A stretch of 64,000 nucleotides of DNA from Vreelandella azerica (GTDB lineage Bacteria; Pseudomonadota; Gammaproteobacteria; Pseudomonadales; Halomonadaceae). Shown here piece after piece: positions 28,380 to 36,845 of the stretch. The position numbers and the translations under genes were made by a program. Every line of letters begins with the position of its first letter. Position 1 is the stretch's first letter. The notes under the pieces were generated by a model, which saw only the letters and a list, made by a program, of their open reading frames with translations, was not told the origin of the DNA and did no database searches. The stretch lies in contig NZ_JABFHI010000006.1 of assembly GCF_013112225.1 (NCBI RefSeq), positions 97,749 through 161,748 of the forward strand, written 5' to 3'.

Positions 28380-28398
28380 TATAACGCTTGGCGTTATA
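28380..28398. promoter_or_regulatory. Probable HigA operator in the higBA promoter
   Basis: A perfect inverted repeat: TATAACGC (28380-28387), TTG spacer, GCGTTATA (28391-28398). It sits about 32 bases upstream of the higB start and overlaps AT-rich -10-like sequence, as expected for autoregulation by HigA or the HigBA complex. Confidence 0.7.
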
Positions 28399-28415
28399 TC
28401 ATGCTATTTTCCATT

Positions 28416-29288
28416 TCATCCTCCCTTCAACAACCTATCCAACTGGCGGTAGCCGATGGCTTCGATCAGGTGCGGTTGGGTGGGTTTGGGTTCTCCTTGC
28501 AGATCCGCCAGGGTTAGTGCGACTCGCAGTACCCGATGGTAGGCGCGGGCGGAGAGCTTGAGCTTCTCCAGCACACCAGCCAGCCAGGCGCGTTCTTCAT
28601 CGTTGAGGTCGCAGGCGGCTTCCAAAGCCTTACCGCTGAGCTGGCTGTTGAGCGCGCCTCTTGCCATCTGGCGTTCACGGGCGGCCATTACCCGTTGGCG
28701 CACCGCGGCGGAGGGTTCCCCTTCGGTCTGGGCAGTGAGCTGCTCCGGCGGAAGGGCGGGGACTTCTACCTGAAGGTCGATACGATCCAAAAGCGGGCCT
28801 GAAAGCCGCGCCTGATAGCGCTGGATCTGTGAGGCGGTGCACTGGCAGCGCTGGCGCGGGTCACCCAAATGCCCGCAGGGGCAAGGGTTCATGGCGGCAA
28901 CCAATTGAAACTGGGCAGGATATCGGCGTTCATGGTTGGCGCGGGACAGATGTATTTCCCCAGTTTCCAGTGGCTGACGAAGTACCTCCAGCACATGGCG
29001 GGAAAACTCCGGCAGCTCATCAAGAAACAGCACGCCCTTGTGGGCGAGGGAAATTTCGCCGGGCTTGGGTTTTGAGCCACCGCCGACCAGGGCCGCCGCG
29101 CTGGCGCTATGATGCGGTTGGCGGAACGGGCGTTGCCCCCAATGTTCATCCAGCGCCATGCCGCAGACGGAGCGTACCGCCGCCACGGCCAGGGCATCGT
29201 CGTCGGAAAGCGGGGGCAGAATGCCGGGCAGGCGGCTGGCCAGCATGGTCTTGCCAGTGCCGGGTGGGCCAGCAAACAACAGGTTGTG
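28416..29288 (-). pseudogene. comM: C-terminal part of split yifB/comM
   Basis: This part encodes the AAA+ core and C-terminus of the Mg-chelatase-like helicase YifB/ComM, which drives branch migration during natural transformation. It begins at HNLL|FAGPPGTGKT (Walker A) and includes GVLFLDELPEFSRHVLEVLRQP (Walker B), the CPCGHLGDPRQRCQC zinc-type motif and the terminal HLIEAIGYRQLDRLLKGG. The N-terminal part is 3.8 kb away at 33098-33743. It has no start codon of its own, so the protein is not made as such. Confidence 0.93.
29277..29288. other. Left attachment-site junction (core AGGTTGTG)
   Basis: CAACAGGTTGTG. The 8-base core AGGTTGTG (29281-29288) is repeated exactly at the right junction. 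To its left the sequence is yifB coding (AGCAAACAAC); to its right it is element DNA starting TTATTAAAGACCC. Confidence 0.8.
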
Positions 29289-29352
29289 TTATTAAAGACC
29301 CACAAGCTATGCTGGCGCTTCTAAACGGATACAGACAGTGAGAGCCAGAGAC

Positions 29353-30903
29353 ATGGAGAACCAGCAGCAAAGGCCAAAGGCGTACAGCTACCTTCGTTTC
29401 TCTACCCCTGAACAGATGCGGGGCGATAGCAACCGAAGGCAGTCACATCTAGCCCAAGAGTACGCAGAGCGGCACGGGCTGGAGCTGGATGAACACAGTT
29501 TTGAGGACTTCGGCATCTCTGCTTACCAAGGACGAAACCAAGAGACCGGATCTCTACGCTTGTTTATGAGGGCTGTAGAAGATGGAGCAATCCCATCTGG
29601 CTCTTACCTATTGGTTGAGTCTCTGGACAGGATTTCCCGGCAGTCTGCTAGGAAGGCATCTAGCCTGCTAGGCGACATCTGCGACATGGGAATAACGGTA
29701 GTCACCCTGTTCGATGGCAAGGCTTACGATGCCAACAGCCTAGACAGTGACCCTGTGGCCTTCATCATGGCTATCCTGATCTTTCAGCGTGCGCATGAAG
29801 AGTCGGCAACCAAGGCTTACCGCCTTCGTTCTGTCTGGCAAGAGAAGCGAAAGAAAATAGCATCTGGAGAGCCTGTCCGGCTGACATCTCGCGGCCCTCA
29901 ATGGCTCCGGCCTGCTGGAGATGGAGTTTCCTTTGAGATCATTCCAGAAAGGGGAGAGGTAGTCCGCCGGATCTATAAGATGGCGCTAGATGGAGTAGGC
30001 AAGAAATCAATCTCTGAGACCCTGAACACAGAGGGAGTCCAAGTATTTGGGCGAGGCCAATACTGGCACACTAGCTACATAAACAAGATTCTGAATAACC
30101 CAGCGACTTATGGCACCTTAACACCCTTCACCAGCAGGCCAGAGAGGAAGACTGACAGGGAAGCCTGTGATCCTATTGAGGGCTATTACCCTGCTGTCAT
30201 CGACAAGGAGACCTATGAGGATTTCCAAGCCCTGCAATCCAGCAAGGCACCAAGGAGAGGTAGGCACTCCAAGAGCCAAGTAGAGAATGTACTGGGCGGC
30301 CTGTCCGTCTGCCCACTATGTGCCAGCACCATGGCTAGGGTGACTAAGAATAAGGCGAAAGGTTGGGTTTACCTTGTCTGCCAGAGAGCAAAGCAGGGAG
30401 CAGGCTGTAAGTACAATGCTGTTCGCTATGACCGTGTTGAGCCAATGATTTACAGCAAGATAAACAGGCTAATTGATGCCTGTCCTTCTGGTGATGACTC
30501 GCTTGATGCACAGATAGAAGATGCAAAGCTGGAGCTAAAGCTGAAAGAGAAAAGCATTGATAGGATGCTGGAAGTGATAGAGCAAGGAGAGATGCCACCT
30601 AATGCCAAGGGTATACCCTTCTTGCAGGATAGGCTTGCTAAGCGTAGATCGGAGCTAGATGAACTCAAGGCGAGCATTGCTGACTTGTACCAGCAGCGGA
30701 GCATGCTAGGCACTGAGCTAGCAAGACATCGTGCAGAGAGCCTAAGAACTGTTGTGCTAAATACCCCAGAGGACAAGACGCTTATCAATACCAAGATGCG
30801 AGAATGCTTCTCCAGGGTGGTAGTTGATTTCGAGTCTACTAAGTTGGTATTCCACTGGAAGCAAGGAGGCTGGACTTCCTTGAGGTACAAGGCTAGTAAG
30901 TGA
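29353..30903 (+). CDS. Large serine recombinase (integrase)
   Basis: A 516-residue phage-type serine integrase. The N-terminal catalytic domain has YSYLRFSTPEQ with the nucleophile Ser17 and the LDRISRQSARKASSLL segment. The recombinase domain follows with GPQWLRP and GKKSISETLNTEGV, then HTSYINKILNNPATYG. A zinc ribbon has Cys320, Cys323, Cys343 and Cys352, and a charged coiled coil (about residues 380-460) follows. The gene starts about 65 bases inside the left end and reads inward, the standard place for an integrase acting at attP. An in-frame GTG at 29338 is an alternative start. The frame is intact. Confidence 0.93.
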   Translation: MENQQQRPKAYSYLRFSTPEQMRGDSNRRQSHLAQEYAERHGLELDEHSFEDFGISAYQGRNQETGSLRLFMRAVEDGAIPSGSYLLVESLDRISRQSARKASSLLGDICDMGITVVTLFDGKAYDANSLDSDPVAFIMAILIFQRAHEESATKAYRLRSVWQEKRKKIASGEPVRLTSRGPQWLRPAGDGVSFEIIPERGEVVRRIYKMALDGVGKKSISETLNTEGVQVFGRGQYWHTSYINKILNNPATYGTLTPFTSRPERKTDREACDPIEGYYPAVIDKETYEDFQALQSSKAPRRGRHSKSQVENVLGGLSVCPLCASTMARVTKNKAKGWVYLVCQRAKQGAGCKYNAVRYDRVEPMIYSKINRLIDACPSGDDSLDAQIEDAKLELKLKEKSIDRMLEVIEQGEMPPNAKGIPFLQDRLAKRRSELDELKASIADLYQQRSMLGTELARHRAESLRTVVLNTPEDKTLINTKMRECFSRVVVDFESTKLVFHWKQGGWTSLRYKASK

Positions 30904-31640
30904 CAGCAAGGGTGGGCTGGCTAGGATAGATGCCAAGGGATGCAGGCCAACTAGCAAGACCGACTAGCAATGCCCCCCTTTGCTTTCATTGAGCCTAGGG
31001 CAACGGGGAAGAGAGTACATTCAGAAAGCGAAGATACCTACACAGGATTTCTTACAGGATTTTGCACCTTGCATCTGTTCGCCTGCATCTGTTCCTGCCC
31101 TGCTGGCGCTGATAGCCTGCCCGTCTACCTCCTGTGCTGCCCTCTGCTTGGCGACCAGCCCTTGACCCGTACCGTACTGCTATGCCCTGCATCGTCTGAT
31201 AGAGCCAGACAGGGCCATCTGAGAGGCATAGGGCCGAAAGGGAGTTGTTGAGAACAGCTCGCACTTATGCGCCAGCAAAGCCTAGGATAGCGCCAGCAAG
31301 CCCGCCTGTACGTGAAATCCACAGGGCTATGCCCCTGCGAGTCCTGTACTTTTCAAGGGGAGCCGCCTTCCTGGGGCACCAGACAGGGCACCTGATCCCA
31401 GGCAGGGCTATAGAAGGCCGTACAGGCTCACTGCTGAGCGATTTTGACTTTACCTGACGTACCGTACTGCTGACGCTCAGAACGCCTTAGACGGACGCAT
31501 ACAGCATGTACAGGACATTTCAGCATGATGGGAGTTATTCTCATCTAGGCGAAAAATAGCCCTACAGATGCAGGGCCTATAGGCTTGGCTGCGAAAGTAG
31601 GGCAGATACTTCTGGTATATTCTAATCAATGCTTTAAGTA

Positions 31641-31865
31641 ATGCCTATTGTTGGCACGGTTCTTGCTAAAAGACCCCTGGGCATCCTGGGCATCCTGGGC
31701 ATCCTAGTAGCTTTAGCACCTTTTACCTTTTCGATTTTATCGAAATGGATGCTTCGCATTCACTGGGCAGCCTTGGGTTTTCTGGACTTCCTGGGCTTCC
31801 TCTCTTTTAGTGTCAGTTATGCACTAGGAACCTGGGAATTGCCTTTTCTAATAAAGAAAAGGTAA
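31641..31865 (+). CDS. Doubtful small hydrophobic ORF
   Basis: A 74-codon frame starting ATG, with a GILGILGILVAL stretch produced by the 9-base tandem repeat and then aromatic hydrophobic residues. It spans the inverted repeat at 31711-31878, and no ribosome-binding site is convincing. I list it because it is the only open frame in this block that could encode a membrane peptide, but it may be chance. Confidence 0.15.
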   Translation: MPIVGTVLAKRPLGILGILGILVALAPFTFSILSKWMLRIHWAALGFLDFLGFLSFSVSYALGTWELPFLIKKR

Positions 31866-31878
31866 AAAGGTGCTAAAG
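31711..31878. repeat. Long imperfect inverted repeat (22/23 bases) with 123-base spacer
   Basis: The left arm at 31711-31732 starts CTTTAGCACCTTTT; the right arm at 31856-31878 ends AAAAGGTGCTAAAG. They are complementary over 22 bases with a single one-base length difference in the T/A run. The unit could be a large cruciform or hairpin, or a nested insertion with terminal inverted repeats; no target duplication was recognised. Confidence 0.75.
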
Positions 31879-31990
31879 AGTCTGGGGTTCCCTTGGCGTA
31901 AACCTGCATCGCCTAGATCTCCAGCACAGGGCTGTTTGAGAGGAACTAGGGCTATCCCTTGCCCTAGTGCTGCAAGCCCTTGTATACCCC

Positions 31991-32560
31991 CTAGCTGGCC
32001 TGCTTGATTGCCTGACAGGCTCGCTTGACCGATGCCGAAGAGATACCGAAGTGCATAGCTGTCGCCTTGATGCTGGCGCTGTTCTCCTGACGCCACAGAG
32101 CTACCTCGCTGTCATTGATGATCTTCTCTCTACCGAGAGCCTTCCCCTCCGCCTTGGCTCTCTTGATGCCCTGCATCTGACGCTCCTTGATGTTGGAACG
32201 CTCTAGCTCTGCCATAGCAGACAGCATAGTTAGCATAGCCTTGCCCATTGGTGTACTCATGTCGAAGCCTTCACGGAGAGACAGGACAGCCACTCCCTTA
32301 GAACCAAGAGCCTCGACGGTCTCCAGAACGTCAATGGTGTTACGGCCTAGTCGGTCGATGGCGTACACGATGACGGTATCTCCCTCTCTGACATAGCCCA
32401 GTAGCTCACTAAGTCCCTTTCTATCCTTGGCCTTGATGGCCCCTGAGGTGGCTTCATCGCAGAACCAACGGTCTACCTTATGACGTTCCTCGATACAGAC
32501 ACGCTGGGTTCCAGTTGATTGTTCTTCTGTGCTAACCCTGACATAAGCAATGCTAGCCAT
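31991..32560 (-). CDS. Small serine recombinase (resolvase/invertase type)
   Basis: A 189-residue recombinase. MASIAYVRVSTEEQ places the catalytic Ser at residue 10 as in gamma-delta and Tn3 resolvases. Further motifs are AIDRLGRNTIDVLETVEAL, the FDMSTPMGKAMLTMLSAMAELER region and the RQMQGIKRAKAEGKALGR arm. The C-terminal helix-turn-helix is SIKATAMHFGISSASVKRACQA. It is divergent from the small membrane-protein gene, with its probable binding sites in between. It may resolve multimers or invert or regulate DNA in the element. Confidence 0.92.
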   Translation of the reverse strand: MASIAYVRVSTEEQSTGTQRVCIEERHKVDRWFCDEATSGAIKAKDRKGLSELLGYVREGDTVIVYAIDRLGRNTIDVLETVEALGSKGVAVLSLREGFDMSTPMGKAMLTMLSAMAELERSNIKERQMQGIKRAKAEGKALGREKIINDSEVALWRQENSASIKATAMHFGISSASVKRACQAIKQAS

Positions 32561-32577
32561 GATTTCTTTCTCCTAGG

Positions 32578-32627
32578 TGGCTCGATAGACATGGCTCATA
32601 ATATAAGGAGTGGCTCAAAATAAGCCA
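32578..32627. promoter_or_regulatory. Repeated TGGCTC half-sites upstream of the resolvase
   Basis: TGGCTC occurs at 32578-32583, 32592-32597 and 32611-32616. The last is paired with an inverted AAGCCA at 32622-32627. The same hexamer forms the arms of the 28-base palindrome at 32664. These look like accessory resolvase-binding sites or an operator for the resolvase promoter. Confidence 0.5.
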
Positions 32628-32663
32628 ACAGTAATGATCCACTCTGAGCGCCAGCTAGTTGCA

Positions 32664-32691
32664 TGGCTCGCAAGGTACACCTTGTGAGCCA
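32664..32691. promoter_or_regulatory. Resolvase crossover-like 28-base palindrome
   Basis: TGGCTCGCAAGGTA followed by CACCTTGTGAGCCA: the two 14-base halves match in 12 of 14 positions as an inverted repeat. A 28-base dyad is the size of site I for small serine recombinases, and it sits about 100 bases upstream of the resolvase start. Confidence 0.6.
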
Positions 32692-32783
32692 CCTTGAGTG
32701 AGGAAGCTAGGTCGACACAGCCCCTTGTTTATTGTACAAAGCATCGCGCCATAACGTTCATCTACATAAGTGGAAGAAGATAA

Positions 32784-33029
32784 ATGTCTTTAAATAATAG
32801 CTCAATCAAGAACATCTTGGATTCAATGGCTGGTGGTGTGTTTATGGCACTGCTGATCTTTCAACTACCATTATCAATTTATGGCTTCATGTTCATGTTT
32901 GATTGGGAGTGGTGGAAAGCGGGCATCGCAGCAGTTGTAATGACTGGCATTCCATTAGTGAACATTTTTGGAACTATTGGTATGAGCCTTGTCGGTGTCT
33001 ACGGCATCTTAGTAATGCTGTTTGGCTAG
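32784..33029 (+). CDS. Small membrane protein of the element, unknown function
   Basis: An 81-residue protein with two or three membrane segments (about residues 14-36, 44-64 and 62-80) and a short amphipathic start MSLNNSSIKNILDSM. GGAAGAAGA precedes the ATG. I do not recognise the family. It is the only cargo-like gene in the element and lies next to the right attachment site. Its base composition is AT-rich compared with host genes. Confidence 0.6.
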   Translation: MSLNNSSIKNILDSMAGGVFMALLIFQLPLSIYGFMFMFDWEWWKAGIAAVVMTGIPLVNIFGTIGMSLVGVYGILVMLFG

Positions 33030-33093
33030 GAGAGCTTTAATTAACTCTATGATATAAATATGTTTTATTAATAGGTCTCCAAAACCATGATAG

Positions 33094-33105
33094 CAATAGG
33101 TTGTG
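33094..33105. other. Right attachment-site junction (core AGGTTGTG)
   Basis: CAATAGGTTGTG, with the 8-base core at 33098-33105. To the right the sequence returns to yifB coding (GCCCCCAGCAGC); to the left it is element DNA. Confidence 0.8.
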
Positions 33106-33743
33106 GCCCCCAGCAGCAGCGACTTCCAGGGCGCGACGGGCCTGCTGCTGGCCACGTACATCCGCCAGATCGGCGATGGGCGCCTTGGCCATGGGCGGCT
33201 TTGCCAGGCGGTGTGGCTGGATGGGGGTTTGGCCGAGTAAGTGAGCGACCACTTCCCAGAGTGAGTCGGCGGGCAGTACCTTGAGCGATTCGCCGGCCAG
33301 GGCCGCTTCATCGGCGCAGGTGCGCGGCACAATCAGAATGTTGCCAGCAGCCTTGGTGGCCAGGGCAAAGGCAGTACGCCGGGTACGGCGCGCAGTTTGC
33401 CATCCAGCGCCAGCTCCCCGGTGCATTCCATGCCTTCCAGCGCTTCAACCGGAATCTGGCCGGAGGCCGCGAGAATGCCCAGAGCAATAGGCAGGTCAAA
33501 GCGGCCACCTTCCTTGGGCAGGTCGGCGGGCGCGAGGTTCAGGGTGATCCGCCGGGTGTTGGGAAAATCAAAGCCTGCGTTGACCAGGGCACTACGTACC
33601 CGTTCGCGGCTTTCCTTGACGGCGGCTTCCGGCAATCCCACCAATGTCAGCCCCGGCAGGCCATTGGCAAGATGAACCTCAACGTGCACCGGTGGGGCTT
33701 CCAGCCCCAGCCCGGCCCGAGTGGCGACAATCGCTAGTGTCAT
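33098..33743 (-). pseudogene. comM: N-terminal part of split yifB/comM, also frameshifted
   Basis: This part starts MTLAIVATRAGLGLEAPPVHVEVHL-like and encodes the N-terminal S5-like fold, ending at GGHNLL where the element interrupts it just before the Walker A loop. The frame shifts near 33370, where one C missing from the coding strand separates AVPGVLP from FALATKAAGNILIVPRTCADE. As written, translation would run into the element and stop at 33037. Two independent breaks mean no functional ComM is made from this sequence, although the small indel may be an error. Confidence 0.92.
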
Positions 33744-33781
33744 GGCGTTCCCTCGCTCTATGTTAGTTCATGCAGCCTATA

Positions 33782-34144
33782 TCACTGATCATCACCTTCA
33801 CGACGAGCGTTGGTTTCAGGTGCTGCATCGGAAAGCGCTTCATCAGTTTCAACCGAGGCTGATGAAGCCGTTGTATCTTCCGACGATGTGGCTTGCTCAT
33901 CATTATCCAGTGCGGCTTCAAGCGCGGCGACCTGGCTTTCCAGGGCTTCGACGCGGGCACGGGTGCGTTGCAGCACATCCATCAGGATATCGAAATCTTC
34001 CCGTGACACCAGCTCCAGGCGGTCAAAGGCGCCGCGTACCACCTGCTGGACACCTTTCTGAATATCTTCCGGGGCTTGCGAGGCATTCTGCAGGCGCTCG
34101 CCGATCTGTTGTGCCAGTTGGCCGATACGGTCATGGGGCATCAT
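33782..34144 (-). CDS. ubiK: Ubiquinone biosynthesis accessory factor UbiK (YqiC)
   Basis: A 120-residue BMFP-family protein: an amphipathic N-terminal helix (RIGQLAQQIGERLQNA), then FDRLELVSREDFDILMDVLQRTRARVEALESQV, a classic trimeric coiled coil, and an acidic disordered tail. UbiK supports aerobic ubiquinone synthesis with UbiJ. AAGGAG is 7 bases before the ATG at 34144. Its place next to yifB is common in gammaproteobacteria. Confidence 0.9.
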   Translation of the reverse strand: MMPHDRIGQLAQQIGERLQNASQAPEDIQKGVQQVVRGAFDRLELVSREDFDILMDVLQRTRARVEALESQVAALEAALDNDEQATSSEDTTASSASVETDEALSDAAPETNARREGDDQ

Positions 34145-34277
34145 GATTTTTCTCCTTTCGAGTGGACTATCCCAAGGATACGCAACACAGCGCCAACGCG
34201 CATGTGTCATAGCCCTTTTGATTAAAAAAATCCTGGCCCGCTGTATGAATTGAAATGATGCAGTGCCGTAAATTGGG

Positions 34278-34825
<548 letters not shown>

Positions 34826-34868
34826 CCCCGCTTTCACCCCTTGATTCTAGCCTGATGGAGACTGTCCG

Positions 34869-36119
34869 ATGAACGAGTTCGCAGAGCTGAGTTACGCGCT
34901 CGATACTTTCTACTTTCTGATATGCGGTATCCTGGTCATGTGGATGGCCGCCGGGTTCTCAATGCTGGAAGCCGGTCTTGTCCGTTCCAAGAACACCGCT
35001 GAAATCCTGACCAAAAACATTGCCCTGTTTGCGATTGCCTGCACCATGTACCTGCTGGTGGGCTACTACCTGATGTATTCAAGTGCCGAAGGCGGTTTCA
35101 TCCCTAATCTGGGTTTCCTGATTGGTGATGAAAACAGCGCAGCGGCCGTGACGGCTGGCGGCGATGATGCACCCTATTATTCCATGCGCTCCGACTTCTT
35201 CTTCCAGGTGGTCTTTGTGGCGACGGCCATGTCGATTGTTTCGGGCGCCGTGGCAGAGCGTATGAAACTGTGGGCTTTCCTGGCCTTTGCCGTTGTGATG
35301 ACTGCAGTGATCTACCCGGTTTCCGGTTACTGGACCTGGGGCGGTGGCTGGATCAGCGCTATCGGCTTCTCTGATTACGCGGGTTCCGGCATTGTTCACA
35401 TGGCTGGTGCAGCAGCGGCACTGGCGGGTGTTCTGGTACTTGGCCCACGTAAGGGTAAGTACGGCAAGGATGGCTCCATCCGTGCGATTCCAGGCGCCAA
35501 CCTGCCGCTGGCCACGCTGGGTACCTTTATCCTGTGGATGGGCTGGTTTGGTTTCAACGGCGGTTCTGAATTGAAAATGTCAGACGTCGGCTCTGCCAAT
35601 GCGGTCGCACAGGTCATGGTGAATACCAATGCAGCGGCGGCTGGTGGTGTGATTGCAGCCCTGATCCTGGCCAAGCTGTGGTTCCGCAAGGCGGATTTGA
35701 CCATGGCACTTAACGGTGGCCTGGCGGGTCTGGTAGCGATTACCGCAGGGCCTTCTGCCCCTACTGCGCTGGGCGCCATGCTGATCGGTGTTGTCGGTGG
35801 CCTGCTGGTAGTCGTCTCTATCGTGATGCTCGACAAGCTGAAGCTGGATGATCCCGTTGGTGCGATCTCAGTACACGGTGTGGTCGGTATCTGGGGCTGC
35901 TTGGCAGTGCCACTGACCAATGCCGATGCCACCTTCGGTGCGCAGATCATCGGTATGGCCGGTATCTTTGCCTGGGTCTTCATTGCCAGCCTGATTGTCT
36001 GGCTGATTCTCAAGGCGGTGATGGGTATTCGTGTCACCGAAGAGGAAGAATACGAAGGCGTCGATATTGCTGAATGTGGTATGGAAGCCTATCCGGAGTT
36101 CAGTGCTTCCAACAAATAA
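34869..36119 (+). CDS. amtB: Ammonium transporter AmtB
   Basis: A 416-residue Amt/Rh channel with about 11 membrane helices. The twin histidines of the pore appear in GIVHMAGAAAA and in ISVHGVVGIWG; the outer vestibule and gate residues lie in SMLEAGLVRSKN and GWFGFNGGSELK. The cytosolic tail EEEYEGVDIAECGMEAYPEF is the GlnK-interacting end. There is no long signal peptide. It is flanked on both sides by a glnK gene and followed by a terminator. Confidence 0.96.
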   Translation: MNEFAELSYALDTFYFLICGILVMWMAAGFSMLEAGLVRSKNTAEILTKNIALFAIACTMYLLVGYYLMYSSAEGGFIPNLGFLIGDENSAAAVTAGGDDAPYYSMRSDFFFQVVFVATAMSIVSGAVAERMKLWAFLAFAVVMTAVIYPVSGYWTWGGGWISAIGFSDYAGSGIVHMAGAAAALAGVLVLGPRKGKYGKDGSIRAIPGANLPLATLGTFILWMGWFGFNGGSELKMSDVGSANAVAQVMVNTNAAAAGGVIAALILAKLWFRKADLTMALNGGLAGLVAITAGPSAPTALGAMLIGVVGGLLVVVSIVMLDKLKLDDPVGAISVHGVVGIWGCLAVPLTNADATFGAQIIGMAGIFAWVFIASLIVWLILKAVMGIRVTEEEEYEGVDIAECGMEAYPEFSASNK

Positions 36120-36153
36120 GCGATGCCATGTAAAAAGTGACGTACTCCTCTTG

Positions 36154-36178
36154 GCCTCCCATTACGGGAGGCTTTTTT
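36154..36178 (+). terminator. Terminator after amtB
   Basis: GCCTCCC (36154-36160) pairs with GGGAGGC (36166-36172) around ATTAC, then six T residues. Confidence 0.9.
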
Positions 36179-36294
36179 GTTCCAATAAACGCATCTGGTT
36201 CCAATCAGCTTTTCATTATCGGGGGTGGCGGTGTATGCTAAAGGGCATCGATTGAGATCGTCTCTGCTGACCATGGCGTACGCACACACCATGA

Positions 36295-36684
<390 letters not shown>

Positions 36685-36696
36685 GTTTGTTAACTG

Positions 36697-36717
36697 TGAA
36701 TGGTGAATGGTGAATGG
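36697..36717. repeat. 7-base tandem repeat, three units
   Basis: TGAATGG three times in a row just after the second glnK. Similar in style to the GTGAATAGTGAATC tandem at 7786-7816. Confidence 0.6.
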
Positions 36718-36763
36718 TAAGTAAAAAGCAGTAAGTTGTTGAACTGTGGCCAGTAACCAGCAA

Positions 36764-36797
36764 AAAGCCCCTGTGGATTATCTCCAGCAGGGGCTTT
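36764..36797. terminator. Bidirectional terminator between glnK copy 2 and fpr
   Basis: AAAGCCCCTG (36764-36773) pairs with CAGGGGCTTT (36788-36797). A-rich on one side and TTTG on the other, so it can serve both converging genes. Confidence 0.8.
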
Positions 36798-36845
36798 GTA
36801 TTAGTGATGCAGTGATTATAGCGACCAGAATTTTCTACTCACGAC

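Larger units (their letters stand above)
30904..31990. other. Repeat-rich non-coding block inside the element
   Basis: About 1.1 kb with no convincing gene. It contains several small direct repeats: ACAGGATTT twice near 31042 and 31054; TGCATCTGTTC at 31070 and 31084; CGTACCGTACTGCT at 31168 and 31458; CTGGGCATC three times in tandem at 31677-31703. A long inverted repeat lies at 31711-31878. This layout could mark an origin, a recombination control region or decayed genes. Confidence 0.6.
29281..33105 (+). mobile_element. 3.8-kb serine-integrase element inserted in yifB/comM
   Basis: The insertion begins and ends with the 8-base direct repeat AGGTTGTG (12-base with one mismatch: CAACAGGTTGTG and CAATAGGTTGTG). 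Removing 29281-33097 rejoins yifB exactly in frame as GGHNLLFAGPPGTGK. The element carries a large serine integrase next to its left end, a 1.1-kb non-coding block rich in short repeats, a small resolvase, a resolvase-type palindrome and a small membrane-protein gene. Base composition is visibly less GC-rich than the flanks. No transfer, replication or phage structural gene is present, so it would need help to move between cells. Confidence 0.9.

Noticed and set aside
31641..31865. Real membrane-protein gene in the non-coding block
   Set aside because: The GILGIL stretch comes from a nucleotide tandem repeat and no ribosome-binding site is seen; kept only at low confidence.
28416..33743. Insertion of a DDE transposon in yifB
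   Set aside because: No transposase and no terminal inverted repeats at the junctions. The two recombinases are serine types and the repeat is an 8-base att-like core.
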